Assembly (NCBI GenBank): GCA_000223255.2
Contig: AFUT01000001.1
Location: 62,001 to 126,000 of the forward strand
Direction: 5' to 3'
DNA: 64,000 nt
DNA from: Streptococcus infantis SK970
GTDB taxonomy: Bacteria > Bacillota > Bacilli > Lactobacillales > Streptococcaceae
Every line of letters starts with the position of its first letter. Positions within the stretch are counted from its first letter, which is position 1. The position numbers and the translations under genes are program-made. Shown piece by piece: positions 37,414 to 48,501 of the stretch. Below the pieces are notes generated by a model. The model was not told where the DNA came from. It did no database searches and worked only from the letters and a program-made list of their open reading frames with translations.

Positions 37414-38034
37414 TTAGCCAACCATTTGCCAAAAATAATCAATGATATAAGTCAAACCATAAGTGTAAACAACCAGGGTAAAGGGCTTGGTCAGGATGAT
37501 AATGGTCATATAACGCTTGAAGCTCATCTTGGTCAGAGCAGCCAACATACAGAGAAAATCAGCTGGACTAACTGGCCAAATCATCATAAAGATAAAGAAA
37601 CGATCAAAGCGATTGCCCTTGTCTAACCAACCAATATACTTATCATAGGTTCGTTTGCTGACGACTGACTGGACAAAGGGCGCTCCGTAGAGACGCACCA
37701 GGTAAAAGATAATCGCACAACCAATGACAATACCAATGTAGTTATAAATAGTCCCCACGATATGCCCGTAGATAAAGACACCTGCAACGGAGGTCAGAGC
37801 ACCTGGGATGATAGGAACAACCGTCTGCAAAATCTGTAAAAAGATAAAGAGTGGTGGTCCCCAGATACCCGCTTGTTGGATAAAGGCAGATAGGGTTTCC
37901 TTGGAGTGCAAGATACCAGCCTGATAGGCCCAGATACAGAATATTAAAGTACCAACTCCACCGATGATGGAGGAAATATGAATGGCTTGCTGTAGAAGGG
38001 GAGAAACAGCTTTCAGTTCTTTATCGTGTGACAT
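37414..38034 (-). CDS. TVP38/TMEM64 (DedA-like) membrane protein
   Basis: This 206-residue protein has five or six hydrophobic helices and the VTT-domain sequence TVVPIIPGALTSVAGVFIYG followed later by GNRFDRFFIFMMIWPVSPAD. It belongs to the SNARE-associated/DedA-like family, whose members are thought to move lipids between leaflets; the E. coli and mycobacterial members have no agreed substrate. A RBS-like AGGAG lies upstream on the minus strand, near 38040. Confidence 0.8.
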   Translation of the reverse strand: MSHDKELKAVSPLLQQAIHISSIIGGVGTLIFCIWAYQAGILHSKETLSAFIQQAGIWGPPLFIFLQILQTVVPIIPGALTSVAGVFIYGHIVGTIYNYIGIVIGCAIIFYLVRLYGAPFVQSVVSKRTYDKYIGWLDKGNRFDRFFIFMMIWPVSPADFLCMLAALTKMSFKRYMTIIILTKPFTLVVYTYGLTYIIDYFWQMVG

Positions 38035-38158
38035 GTAAACTCCTCTTATGTAGTATGATTCTACTATATCATATTTTAGGGAGAAAGACTAGATGGGATA
38101 CTTCGTGTGACTTTGCCTCAAGTATGGTAAAATGGGAATAAGAAAATGACAGCTTAGA

Positions 38159-40815
38159 ATGAGGAAAATCATGTTAGGATTGAAGTTTAATGGCACTTGG
38201 CGGAATTACCAAAAACAGGTATTGGACAATTTCCAAGAATACCAAGCAGATGGCCATGTCCACTTGGTGGCAGCACCAGGTTCTGGTAAAACAACCATTG
38301 GGATTGAGTTGATTGCCCGCTTTGATAAGCCAGCTCTGGTTTTGGTGCCGACGGTTACCATTCGTGAACAGTGGGTGGACAGGATTCGTCAGGCATTTTT
38401 AGAGGATGAGGCCCAGGTCACAAGTCTCGTGTCTCAAAATCTCAAGGACATGAAGCAAATCACCATCGCCACCTATCAAGCTTTTCACAGTGCTATGCAA
38501 CAGGTGCAATCTCAAGAGGAGAATGGTGAGGTTGAAGATTTTGTCGGCTTTGACCTGCTTGCCAGACTCAAGGAAAAAGGTGTCGAAACCCTCTGTCTGG
38601 ACGAATGTCATCATTTGAGAAATGAATGGTGGAAAAGCCTAGAAGACTTCCGCAAAAATTACCAACAACTGCAAGTCATCTCTCTCACAGCAACACCGCC
38701 TTATGACAGTGAGCCAGAACTCTGGGAACGCTATCTCCAGATGTGTGGCGAGATCGACCAAGAAATCACAGTGCCAGAACTAGTCAAAGAAGACACCCTC
38801 TGCCCTCATCAGGACTTTGTCTATATCTGTTTTCCGACCAAGGAAGAAGACAAGCGCCTGGAAGAGTTTGAGGACACCAAATGGCAGTATGTCAGCCAAC
38901 TAGTGGTTGATCCTGATTTTCAAGAGTTGATTAAGAGTTCCAAGGTCCTCAAAGGGGAAATCTCTGCGGATATGCTCCTCGAAGACCCCAAGTATCTCTC
39001 AGCCCTCCTCATTTATCTACAGGCTCAAAAGCTAGAAATTCCTAAGCACTTACGAGATTTATTAGGTGCTGAAGGCCTACCGGCTCTTAATTACTACTGG
39101 CTGGAAGTTCTCTTGCAAGGCCTTCTCTATCAGACTCCTGACTGGTATGAGGATCCGGAGGAAACAAAGAAAAAGATAGAAGCCGAATTGAAATCAAGAG
39201 GACTGATCGAAAAACGTCAGGTCTTCTTGGTCAAATCCAAGGCCAATGTCCAAATCCTCAACCAATCTCTAGGAAAACTGGCTGGTATTGCTTCAATCTT
39301 TGAAACCGAGTATGCCAGTCTAGGTCAGGACTTGAGACAGTTAGTCTTGGCGGACTATATCCGCAAGGATTTTGCCAGTTATCTGGGAGATGACCAAGCA
39401 CCAATCACGCAATTAGGCGTCCTCCCTTACTTTGAAACCATTCGTAGAAGTGCGCAAAAGCAAGGTCTTTCTGTCCCTATAGCAGTCCTTTCAGGTAGTG
39501 TCGTTATCATACCTGCAAGTGTCAAGGAAGAACTCGAAGAGCTCATCCCAAATACCAACTTAAGCTTTTCTGCTATCGGAAAACTCGACCAAGGTGCTTA
39601 TCTCCAAGTAGGATTTCCATCTAGCTTTAAGGGGATGGTCGCAGCAGTGACCGAGCTCTTCCAACGTGGTTCTATCCAGGTCTTGGTAGGAACCAAGTCT
39701 CTCTTGGGAGAAGGATGGGATGCGCCTTGCGTTAACTCTCTCATCCTAGGAAGTTTTGTTGGAAGCTTTATGCTCAGCAATCAGATGCGGGGCCGTGCTA
39801 TCCGTATCTGGCCAGGACATCCAGATAAGACCAGCAATATCTGGCACCTAGTAGCCATCAAACCTTACAAAAATCCAGCCTTTTCTAATGAAAATCAAGA
39901 GGAACAAGACCTCAATCCATATCAGGACCTGCAGACCCTTGCCCGTCGTATGGACCATTTCCTTGGCTTGTCCTATAAGGAAGATACCATTGAAACAGGT
40001 CTGGATCGCTTAAACTTTCCTGAGTTTCCATTTAAGAAAAGAAACTCGAAGACTATAACGAGAAGGTCATGGAACTATCCAAGGATCGCGCCTCCCTTCG
40101 TAAAAAATGGCAGGAATCTCTCATCGTTGCTGACAAGATAGAGATTGTCAATGAAGTAGCGACCGATAGCAAACGAATCCCTCTGCTTGCCCTAGCGGAT
40201 GCTGAAAAGTGGCTTCGCTACGCTCTGATGGTATTAGCCATTAGTCTCCTAGCTTATGTCTTTCGACTAACCTTCTTTGACTTGCCATGGTTGACAGCTC
40301 TCTGTGTCCTCTTCCTAGCTATCACAGCCTTTCGCTATTACAGCTACAAGAGTCCTTATAAACGCTTGCGCCAGATCTGTGAAGCTATTCGCAAAGCCAT
40401 GGTGACTGCAGGGCATTTGTCTGATGATCAATCGCGCGTGCAGGTCGATGAGGACAAGGAAAGCTTTAATGTCTTTGCCTATCTAAAAGGTGGTAGTATG
40501 CGAGACAAGGAACTCTTTTCGAGGGTTTTAGGAGAATTCTTTACGCCAGTGGACAATCAACGCTACCTCTTAGTCGCTCAAAAAGCTCCAGCAGGTCAGT
40601 CCAAGTATTTCGTAGTCCCTAGCCTCTTTGAAAAACGCAAGGAAGATGCCCAGCTCTTCCTAAATGCCGTCGCACCACATATAGGCAACTACCAACTCGT
40701 CTACACCCGCAACGAAGCAGGCCGAAAAATCCTGCTCGAAACCAGACTCAAATCCCTTGCCAACAAAAACGACCGCATCATCACCAAGAAAAAGGTCAAA
40801 AGTGCTTTGAAATAG
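38159..40815 (+). pseudogene. SF2 helicase with C-terminal membrane segments, frameshifted
   Basis: Restored, this is an 885-residue protein. The superfamily 2 core has Walker A in AAPGSGKTTIG, DECH-box DECHHLRNEWW, a SLTATPP motif, and motifs V/VI in GTKSLLGEGWDAP and QMRGRAIRI. The frame breaks in the A-rich stretch 40037-40044; one more A gives KKRKLEDYNEKVMELSKDRASL and continues in the frame open to 40815. After the break comes LRYALMVLAISLLAYVF and a second hydrophobic helix, then a 150-residue soluble tail. A membrane-anchored helicase is uncommon. It lies 75 bases before hsdR, separated by a promoter, so it may be linked to the defence locus; I do not recognise a named family. Confidence 0.78.
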
Positions 40816-40839
40816 AAGGAAGTGAGCGTTTTCTGCTAA

Positions 40840-40880
40840 GAATATGATATAATAATAGCAAGAATATGGTCCCTGAAGGA
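40840..40880 (+). promoter_or_regulatory. Promoter and RBS of hsdR
   Basis: TATAAT (40848-40853 region, in ATGATATAATAATAG) and AAGGAG before ATG 40890. A separate promoter shows that hsdR is not only cotranscribed with the helicase gene. Confidence 0.6.
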
Positions 40881-40889
40881 GAAATATAA

Positions 40890-43880
40890 ATGCAGGTAAA
40901 ACCAGAACTGGAAATAGAAAAACAACTGATAAACCAGCTGGTAACTGGTGAAAGCCAATGGACTTATAGAGAAGACCTAAAGACAGAAGAACAACTATGG
41001 GACAATTTCTTTGAGAAACTAGCCCAAAACAACGTTGCTCTGCTAGCAGATCATCCCTTGACTGATCAGGAAAAACGCCAGATTCAGAACCAACTCAACT
41101 TTGTCAGCTACTATGATGCTGCCAAGTGGTTGGTCGGTGAAAACGGAATTGCCAAAGTCGAAGTTCAAAGAGAAGATGCAAGCCTAGGTACCATCCGTTT
41201 GTCAGTCATTTGGCGTGACAATATCGCAGCAGGAAAGTCTAGCTACGAAGTTGTCAATCAAGTCCAACGGGAAAAAGTAAATCCTCTGGATCAAGACCGT
41301 AGACTGGATGTTACTCTTCTCATCAATGGCTTGCCCATGATTCAAATCGAGCTCAAGAGTTCCCAAGCAGCATTTATCGATGCCTTTCATCAGATTAAAA
41401 AATATGACCGTGAAGGGAAGTTCCGTGGCATATACTCTAGCTTGCAGATGTTTGTAGTCACCAACAAGGTCGATACTCGCTATATCGCTGCTGCTCGTGA
41501 AAATAAACTCAACAAGCAATTTCTAACCAAGTGGGTGGATAAGGACAATCATCCTGTGACAAACCTGACTAGCTTTGCCCACGAAGTCTTTTCGATCCCT
41601 CGTGCGCACCAAATGGTCATGCAGTATTCTGTCATTGATGATAGCAAGAAATCTCTCATTCTCTTGCGCCCCTACCAGATCCATGCTATCGAAGCGGTAC
41701 AGGAAGCCTCTCGCCAACAAGCATCAGGCTATGTTTGGCATACGACAGGTTCAGGGAAGACCTTGACTTCTTATAAGGTGGCGAGGAACCTCCTTCAGAT
41801 TCCTTCCATCCAAAAGACGATTTTTGTCGTTGACCGCAGGGACTTGGACCAACAGACCACATCATCCTTCCTCTCATATGCGACCAATGATGTCATTGAT
41901 ATTGATGAGACGGACAATACACATGATTTGGTCAAGCGACTAGGTAGTAATGATAAGCGTGTCGTGGTGACAACTATCCAGAAAATCACCACCATGATGC
42001 GCAAGTTTGACCAAGGTCTTTACCAACGAGATGCGGACAAAATCAAGGGACTCCGAGTGGCCTTTGTCGTGGATGAATGCCACCGTGCCGTTACGCCACA
42101 AACACAAAAAGACATTAAAGCCTTTTTCCCTCAGTCCCTCTGGTATGGTTTTACAGGAACGCCTATCTTTAAGGAAAATAAACGCCAACAGTTCGGCGAC
42201 CTCGCCCAAACTACCCAGCAACAGTATGGAGACCGTCTCCATGAGTATACGGTCAAGGAAGCCATCCATGATGGAGCTGTCCTAGGCTTTAAGGTAGATT
42301 ATCGCAATACCCTCATCACAGACCAGTCTGAAAATGACATACCAGATACCGTCTACGAGAATGAGGAGCACATGCTGGAAGTCTTGGATGCCATTATCAA
42401 TAAATCCCGCCAACAACTTGGCTTCCAAAAAGGAGTCGGCAATACCTACAATGCCATCCTGACGGTCAAGTCTATCCCTCAAGCTCAAGCCTACTATGAC
42501 CTTCTCAAAAGAGTCAAGGCTGGTCAGACACGAGTTAAGGTATCTGAGAGGGTCAAGATGGTTCTTCCAGACTTTCCAAAGGCGACCATCACATACTCCG
42601 TTACGGAGAATGAAGAAGACTCAAGAGCCAACCAAGACCACATGAAACAGGTCTTAGAGGACTATAACCAAGAGTTTGATACTCACTTTACAATGGCAGA
42701 TCTTCGTGGCTTCAATACCGATGTCAATAACCGCCTTGCCCGTAAGCAAGACAAGTATCTCTATCGCAATGAGCAGTTGGACTTGGTTATCGTGGTCAAT
42801 CGTCTCCTAACAGGATTTGATGCACCTTGTCTATCGACCCTCTTTATCGATCGCAAACCCATGCAACCGCAGGACTTGATACAGGCCTTTAGTCGTACCA
42901 ACCGGATCTTTGATTCTAGTAAGACCTATGGTCATATCATCACTTTCCAAAAGCCTATAGCCTTTAAGGAAGCAGTCGATAATGCCCTCAAACTCTACTC
43001 AAATGGTGGAGAAAATGAGGTCCTAGCGCCTAGCTGGGAAGAGGAAAAGAGAAACTTTTTGCGGAGTTGCAGTGATTTCCAAAATCTCATCACAGATGAC
43101 CCTGTAGAAGGACTCCAAATCGAGCAAATCTCTACGCCTGAATTGAGAAAACTAGCCAAGGCTTATCAATCCTTTGATAAATACTTGGCTTCTATCCGAG
43201 TTTATAAAGAGTATGACGAGGAAGAAATCTATGCAGAGACTGGACTAACTGCAGAAGGATTGGAAAACTATCTAGGCTTCTATCAAAATATCCTTGCCGA
43301 ACTTAAAAGTCGTTCAGAAGATGGTGATGAAGATGGGGAGCCACTGGATATCCACTACGAACTGGAGTCTATTCAAGTCGATGAGATTAACTATGCCTAT
43401 ATACTGACCCTGATCCAAAGCCTGATCGAGCAAGAGCAAAGTCAGGAAAAGAGTCTCAGTGCACAGGACAGAGAAGCAGTGGATACCTATATCCAAAGTC
43501 TGGAGAAGACAAATCCAAATCTTGCCCAGATTATCTCAGATCTTTGGCAAGAAGTACAGGCAAATCCAGACCGCTATAGAGGTCAATCCATCGCTAATAT
43601 CCTTGACCAGATGATTGAGGCAGTCATCCAGCAGCATATCCAAGACTTTAGCAAGACCTGGTATGTCGGTGAGGATGAACTCCGCTACTATGTCAATCAC
43701 TACCGCAAGGGTGCTAAAAAACAACTAGGAGAAAGTCAACTGACCAAGAGCCAGCGCTATAAGGACTATAAAGTTGAGGTGACAGATGCCCTCAACCCAC
43801 TCCTATATAAAAAACAAATCAAAGAAGCCTATACCCAACTGATCGAAGAAGTGATTGAGCCGTTGAGAGTGGGGAGATAG
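40890..43880 (+). CDS. hsdR: Type I restriction enzyme, R subunit
   Basis: HsdR is the translocase/endonuclease subunit. This 996-residue protein has the PD-(D/E)XK nuclease near residues 140-160 ([12 protein letters not shown] holds the ExK), helicase Walker A in [12 protein letters not shown] (near 285), DECHR (near 394), GFTGTPIF, and motif VI in [14 protein letters not shown]. The C-terminal region has the HsdM-binding helical part. The base composition and codon use are like those of the host core. Only 18 bases separate it from abiH. Activity depends on hsdS and hsdM, which lie downstream; hsdM is frameshifted as read. Confidence 0.95.
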   Translation: MQVKPELEIEKQLINQLVTGESQWTYREDLKTEEQLWDNFFEKLAQNNVALLADHPLTDQEKRQIQNQLNFVSYYDAAKWLVGENGIAKVEVQREDASLGTIRLSVIWRDNIAAGKSSYEVVNQVQREKVNPLDQDRRLDVTLLINGLPMIQIELKSSQAAFIDAFHQIKKYDREGKFRGIYSSLQMFVVTNKVDTRYIAAARENKLNKQFLTKWVDKDNHPVTNLTSFAHEVFSIPRAHQMVMQYSVIDDSKKSLILLRPYQIHAIEAVQEASRQQASGYVWHTTGSGKTLTSYKVARNLLQIPSIQKTIFVVDRRDLDQQTTSSFLSYATNDVIDIDETDNTHDLVKRLGSNDKRVVVTTIQKITTMMRKFDQGLYQRDADKIKGLRVAFVVDECHRAVTPQTQKDIKAFFPQSLWYGFTGTPIFKENKRQQFGDLAQTTQQQYGDRLHEYTVKEAIHDGAVLGFKVDYRNTLITDQSENDIPDTVYENEEHMLEVLDAIINKSRQQLGFQKGVGNTYNAILTVKSIPQAQAYYDLLKRVKAGQTRVKVSERVKMVLPDFPKATITYSVTENEEDSRANQDHMKQVLEDYNQEFDTHFTMADLRGFNTDVNNRLARKQDKYLYRNEQLDLVIVVNRLLTGFDAPCLSTLFIDRKPMQPQDLIQAFSRTNRIFDSSKTYGHIITFQKPIAFKEAVDNALKLYSNGGENEVLAPSWEEEKRNFLRSCSDFQNLITDDPVEGLQIEQISTPELRKLAKAYQSFDKYLASIRVYKEYDEEEIYAETGLTAEGLENYLGFYQNILAELKSRSEDGDEDGEPLDIHYELESIQVDEINYAYILTLIQSLIEQEQSQEKSLSAQDREAVDTYIQSLEKTNPNLAQIISDLWQEVQANPDRYRGQSIANILDQMIEAVIQQHIQDFSKTWYVGEDELRYYVNHYRKGAKKQLGESQLTKSQRYKDYKVEVTDALNPLLYKKQIKEAYTQLIEEVIEPLRVGR

Positions 43881-43898
43881 GAGAATATCGGAGGAAAA

Positions 43899-45042
43899 AT
43901 GGCGGATACAATATTGATTTTAGGAAACGGCTTTGATTTAGCCATGGGTCGAAAAACGAGTTATAGTGATTTCGTAGAATTTGCTAACAATTTATTTTTA
44001 GAAAAAGAAGCCAATCTGCAGTCATTTCTTATCAGTAATAATATTGATATTGAGAAATATAAAGATAATTTATACCTTAGGTTTATAAATGAGAATAGGT
44101 CTATCCTTGGAGAAAATTGGTCAAATCTAGAAATATTAATTTCAAACCTCGCTGAAGCGATTGAATTTTTTAAGCAAGAACCGGATATTTTATACTCCAA
44201 AGGAAAAGATATATTGAAGAGAATTTACCATCCGCAATTTCGTGAATTTTTGGTATGTCAGGAAAATTTTACATCGAAGTTTTTTATTGCTAAAATATTT
44301 AATGAATTTTTTAAAGTTTCGGAGTGGAATAAATTAGAAAGAAGAGTAGCTTTATCAAAATTAAATGAGAAATTTATTTATCATCTAGAATTGTTAACAA
44401 ATCTATTAGAAATTTATCTTTCATATAGAGACTACTTAGATTTTGAAATTGATAAAATAGCTCCAGTAGAAACTGCATTAAATGCAATCAATAATATTTC
44501 AGAGTCATGTGCCATTAGCTTTAACTATACCCATACTCCGTATAAACTTTTTAAAATTCCTATAGAAAATACACATTATATTCATGGGCAAATTAATTTA
44601 AATAGAAGTGAATCAGAAGTAAATACAATGGTTTTTGGTGTTGAAGATAAGGGGAATGATGTAAATTCTGATTTAATACCTTATCAAAAGTATTATCAAA
44701 GAATTGTAAAAGAAACTGGTAGCAAATATGAAGAATTTTTTAAGCCAAGACGTAAGAAAGATGTATACGGTGGATTAATAAAAAAATATTATTGTGTTTG
44801 GCCATTCGGTTGATCCTCTAGATAAGGAGATTTTCCAAAATTGTTTTACTTTAGCAAGTGGCTTTTTTTATGGATACCGATTTATTTTTACATACTATAA
44901 CGAGTCTGCTAAACGGTCTATCGTTAAGAATTTAGCTATCATACTAGGAAAAGATAAACTTGTTGAATTAACCGGGAATGGAAATGTTGTGTTTATTAAA
45001 AGCGATGATGTTGATGGGATGAGAGAAGTACTATTGGATTAA
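43899..45042 (+). pseudogene. abiH: AbiH-family abortive infection protein, frameshifted
   Basis: AbiH proteins cause abortive infection against phage in lactococci, by an unknown mechanism. The N-terminal motif ILGNGFDLAMGRKTSYSDF and the C-terminal VFGHSVDPLDKEIF are hallmarks of the family. The two parts lie in different frames. The A run 44780-44786 has one A too many: removing one (or adding two) gives LIKNIIVFGHSVDPLD and a single chain of about 380 residues. This is the only site here needing a shorter run. RBS GGAGG is before the ATG. The gene is AT-rich, unlike hsdR before it, and lies between hsdR and hsdS. Confidence 0.82.
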
Positions 45043-45111
45043 ATAATCTTTGAATAATAGCAAGTTGCATTATTATTATTAACATCTGATACTTAAAGGA
45101 AATTACAACAA

Positions 45112-45866
45112 ATGGATAATATAATTACATTTCTTAATTCTCAGTTTATTAGTTCCATGATAGGGGCTTTACTAGGTGCTGGTGTAGTGGTGCATGTTGC
45201 AAAGCTTCAAAACAAGCAGCAACTTAAACAGCTACAAGATGAGCATAAGTTACAACGAGAATTTTTTGAAAAACAAGAAGAGAACGAAAGAGAACGTATT
45301 TTCTTACAGTATACAATTGAGAGAGCAGAGCGTTCGTATGAGATATTGAGTGATTTGAGGACTGCTAAAAATTTATTTGTTGATTCAATATTTGAATTCT
45401 TAAAGATGAACCCTAAAGAAGTAGAATCAGATGAAGATATTGAGTTTGAAAAAATTTTTCCGTTATTATATTCAGATTATTTGCTACCTAAATATGATTC
45501 AATTATAAAATTAAGAGATTTATTATTGCTAACTCTGGTTATACAAGATGATATCGAGTTATCTAGGTTAAAAGAAGAGGTTCGTAAAGAAGTTGCAATA
45601 TTTGTAGATTATCACCAAAAATAAATCGAGTGAAGAGTTTTGAAGATTATCAAGAAGTTGCTGATGACTTTATGAAAAAATCTAAATTAGCTGAAAAATG
45701 TGATGAATTAAGAACTTATTTAACGAAGTATATAACAGAAACTACATTTAGGTTAGTTTCTCCAGAGAAAATGGCAGAAAAAATAATAAAACAAGAATAT
45801 AATGTATCTAATTTAAAATTTAAAATAGTGAGAAAGCAGGATTGGGATGGAGAAGCCAAAAATTAG
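45112..45866 (+). CDS. Membrane-anchored coiled-coil protein, with probable frameshifted tail
   Basis: Two adjacent open frames (45112-45624, 170 residues; 45630-45866, 78 residues) probably form one gene. The first has one membrane helix (SSMIGALLGAGVVVHVA, about 14-30) followed by a charged, Gln/Glu/Lys-rich coiled coil to about residue 75, then helical sequence. The second has no RBS. One more A in 45617-45621 would join them through DYHQKINRVKSFEDYQEV to 251 residues. I do not recognise the family. Its place between abiH and hsdS and its AT-rich composition suggest a defence accessory protein. The fusion is inference. Confidence 0.6.
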
Positions 45867-47079
45867 GTTTAAAAGTTTTGAAAAAAGGTGGGAGTCATAC
45901 CGATTAAGTGAATATTCAAATTATCGAAGAGGTTCCTTTCCTCAACCTTATGGAAATAAGGAGTGGTATGGTGGAGATAATGCAATGCCATTTGTTCAAG
46001 TTGTGGATGTTCTAGAGAATTTAAGATTAGTATCCGATACAAAGCAGAAAATTAGTACTTTAGCTCAACCGATGAGTGTATTCGTTCCATCTGATTCAGT
46101 AATTGTGACCTTACAAGGAAGTATAGGAAGAGTTGCAATTACTCAGTACGATGCATATGTTGACCGGACCATTTTAATTTTTGAGGACTATATTTATCAA
46201 ACTAATAAAGAATTTTGGGCATATACTATACGAAATAAATTTGAAATCGAAAGACAGAAAGCACCAGGTGGGACAATCAAGACGATAACAAAAGAAGCGT
46301 TATCAGATTTTAAAGTATCAATACCAAATTACTCTGAACAATCCGCCATTGGCTCTCTTTTCCGCACACTTGACGACCTCCTGTCTAGCTACAAGGACAA
46401 CCTTGCCAACTACCAATCTCTCAAGGCGACCATACTCTCAAAGATGTTTCCCAAAGCTGGACAGACCGTTCCTGAGATTCGTTTGGATGGATTTGAGGGG
46501 GAGTGGGAGAATTTAAGACTAGGTGACTGTGCAATAATTAAAGGAAGGTTAGGTTGGAAAAGTCTAAAACAAGAAGAATATACTGAAGTTGGACCAAGTA
46601 TGATTGCTGGTAAACATATAAAAAATGGAGTAATTGATTGGGGAGAAGTCGACCATATACCACAGTGGAGATATGATGAATCTCCAGAGATTATGTTAGA
46701 GAACGGAGATATCATTTTTTCAAAAGATGGATCTCTTGGAAACCCTGCTTTAGTTTCGAATTTGAAAGGGGAAGCAACGATTAATTCAACAATGATGTTA
46801 GTACGGTTGGATAAGAAAGTTTCTTCTCAGTTTTTCTATCAGGTTTTGACGAGTTCTGTATTTCAAAAATTAATTTATCTAAAGGTATCGGGTAGTAGTA
46901 TACCTCATCTATTTCAAGCAGATATGCAAGATTTTAGGTTTTTTGCTCCTTGTATAGAAGAACAACAAGCCATCGGCTCCTATTTCTCTAATCTCGATAA
47001 TCTCATTAATTCTTACCAAGAAAAAATTTCTCAACTTGAAACACTCAAAAAGAAACTCTTGCAGGATATGTTTATATAG
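45847..47079 (+). CDS. hsdS: Type I restriction-modification specificity subunit HsdS
   Basis: This 410-residue protein has two target recognition domains (about 10-150 and 215-350), each followed by a conserved helical spacer (EQSAIGSLFRTLDDLL; EEQQAIGSYFSNLDNLI). The two halves decide the bipartite DNA site methylated by HsdM and recognised by HsdR. The segment 46321-46500 (spacer 1 and the start of domain 2) has host-like codon use, but both TRDs are AT-rich, as if exchanged. The start at 45847 overlaps the end of the preceding frame. No second hsdS or recombinase gene is visible in the window, so no switching cassette can be claimed. Confidence 0.93.
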   Translation: MEKPKIRFKSFEKRWESYRLSEYSNYRRGSFPQPYGNKEWYGGDNAMPFVQVVDVLENLRLVSDTKQKISTLAQPMSVFVPSDSVIVTLQGSIGRVAITQYDAYVDRTILIFEDYIYQTNKEFWAYTIRNKFEIERQKAPGGTIKTITKEALSDFKVSIPNYSEQSAIGSLFRTLDDLLSSYKDNLANYQSLKATILSKMFPKAGQTVPEIRLDGFEGEWENLRLGDCAIIKGRLGWKSLKQEEYTEVGPSMIAGKHIKNGVIDWGEVDHIPQWRYDESPEIMLENGDIIFSKDGSLGNPALVSNLKGEATINSTMMLVRLDKKVSSQFFYQVLTSSVFQKLIYLKVSGSSIPHLFQADMQDFRFFAPCIEEQQAIGSYFSNLDNLINSYQEKISQLETLKKKLLQDMFI

Positions 47080-47088
47080 AATTTTGTT

Positions 47089-47580
47089 ATGAAAAAATTT
47101 AAAAGATTATGTTTGTCATTTTGTTTATCAATTTGTTCTTTTTCGCCAGGTTTAGTCTTGTATCTATTTACTATAGACATTTTTCCCTCACATGATACTT
47201 ATGTATGTAGTTTTCTAAAAATAGGAGTGTTGACTTTCCTGATGCTTTCTTTTTCTTTTGGAGTCTTACAGTATTTGATAAGATTCAAGGAAGCGAATGA
47301 TACTGCTCAAGTTGAAAGTATACAGCCGGTAGAAAATGAAATCATTCCAACTTACTTAGGCCTTTTTGTAATTATGCTGGGTTTAGGTGAATTAACTTTC
47401 TTATATCAGATTGTAGTAATAGTCCTCATTTTTCTAATATGGTGGATTCTTATGGAGAGATCGTATTATTTTAATTTGATATGGTTACTCTCATATCGTT
47501 ATTACAGAGTCACTGATAAAAACGGTAATGTCTTTATTATTTATAGCAAGAAAAAGATGTTAAAGAGACTGGGACTATAG
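47089..47580 (+). CDS. kwaA: Kiwa-like membrane protein KwaA (candidate)
   Basis: A 163-residue protein with four predicted transmembrane helices (about residues 9-30, 44-65, 88-108 and 109-128), a short loop with charged residues between helices 2 and 3, and a basic C-terminal tail (KKKMLKRLGL). Its size, topology and place just before a soluble, acid-rich partner fit KwaA of Kiwa antiphage systems, where a membrane KwaA works with a DUF4868 protein, KwaB. Sequence homology could not be tested, so the name is a hypothesis. No clear RBS is seen, and it starts 9 bases after hsdS. Confidence 0.5.
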   Translation: MKKFKRLCLSFCLSICSFSPGLVLYLFTIDIFPSHDTYVCSFLKIGVLTFLMLSFSFGVLQYLIRFKEANDTAQVESIQPVENEIIPTYLGLFVIMLGLGELTFLYQIVVIVLIFLIWWILMERSYYFNLIWLLSYRYYRVTDKNGNVFIIYSKKKMLKRLGL

Positions 47581-47628
47581 AAGGTCTAGTTAGAATAAAT
47601 AATTTTACATTTTTGGAGAAGGGAAAAT

Positions 47629-48459
47629 ATGTTTTTAGTAAAAGTAGGTCAAATATATAGAAAATTGGAGAATTCGGATGATATTTCAGAATTAGTTGCT
47701 CCGGAGATTGATCCTGAAAATAGTAGAGAATTTGATCCAGAAATAAAATTAGAACATGATGAATGGTTCTATGTTGAAATTGATGATTCGCATATGTCTA
47801 TGGTCAAAGAATATGAAGATAAATTTTTAAATACCGCGGGTCTAAATGATGTGAATGAAGCAGAGTTCTCAAAAATTGACTTGATTTTTCGTAAAGTTGA
47901 AAATGATGGTTTAGTTTTTCAAAAAATTACACAATCAAAGAGACTGGTTGATAAGTCAATCTTGAAATGGAGACGTAGAAAAGCTGAGAGAACAATTATT
48001 GAAAATGGTATAGAATTAAAATCTGAGAACGATGCCTATTTTGATGGAAATAATAAATTGTACTTTAGAAGTTTTAGGACGATTCGTAGCTTATTTAAGG
48101 GGATTGATGATTACTATCGTATAGCTAGTCTTGCAGAAGTTGATGAGTTTAAAGAATTTGATCTGGTGAGTTTTGTTTCAGACTTTAAAATTAAGACTGA
48201 TAACTTAAAGATGTTGGCAATTTTAAAAGATGATGAAATTGATTTATCTAATACCACAATAATTAGCACCTTATTAACATCTTATGAACAATACCCAGAG
48301 CAGGATTTTAAGGTATCAAAAGGAAAATTTATTATTGATACTAACAAACAATTAACAAGTTTTTTAAAATTGGCGTTAGGGAGATTATATACCAATCCAA
48401 TTACTAAACATAAGATGGAAGCCAGCTCTGCTAGGCGATTACGGAAGAAGGAAAACTGA
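47629..48459 (+). CDS. kwaB: Kiwa-like KwaB/DUF4868 protein (candidate)
   Basis: This 276-residue soluble protein is AT-rich and strongly charged. The region NKLYFRSFRTIRSLFKGIDDYYRIASLAEV (about 145-174) resembles the DUF4868 pattern in which a short strand is followed by a helical stretch containing an aromatic pair. No catalytic motif is obvious. It has GGAGAAGGG upstream, 48 bases after the membrane gene, and is in the same direction. In Kiwa systems KwaB joins the membrane partner to stop late phage replication and transcription. A full HMM search is needed to support this call. Confidence 0.5.
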   Translation: MFLVKVGQIYRKLENSDDISELVAPEIDPENSREFDPEIKLEHDEWFYVEIDDSHMSMVKEYEDKFLNTAGLNDVNEAEFSKIDLIFRKVENDGLVFQKITQSKRLVDKSILKWRRRKAERTIIENGIELKSENDAYFDGNNKLYFRSFRTIRSLFKGIDDYYRIASLAEVDEFKEFDLVSFVSDFKIKTDNLKMLAILKDDEIDLSNTTIISTLLTSYEQYPEQDFKVSKGKFIIDTNKQLTSFLKLALGRLYTNPITKHKMEASSARRLRKKEN

Positions 48460-48501
48460 AGTAACATTCTTTAAAAATTTATCTATAAAAAGGGAGAACT
48501 C

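Noticed and set aside
45847-47079. Invertible, phase-variable hsdS
   Set aside because: Only one hsdS and no recombinase lie in the window, so there is no partner for inversion here.
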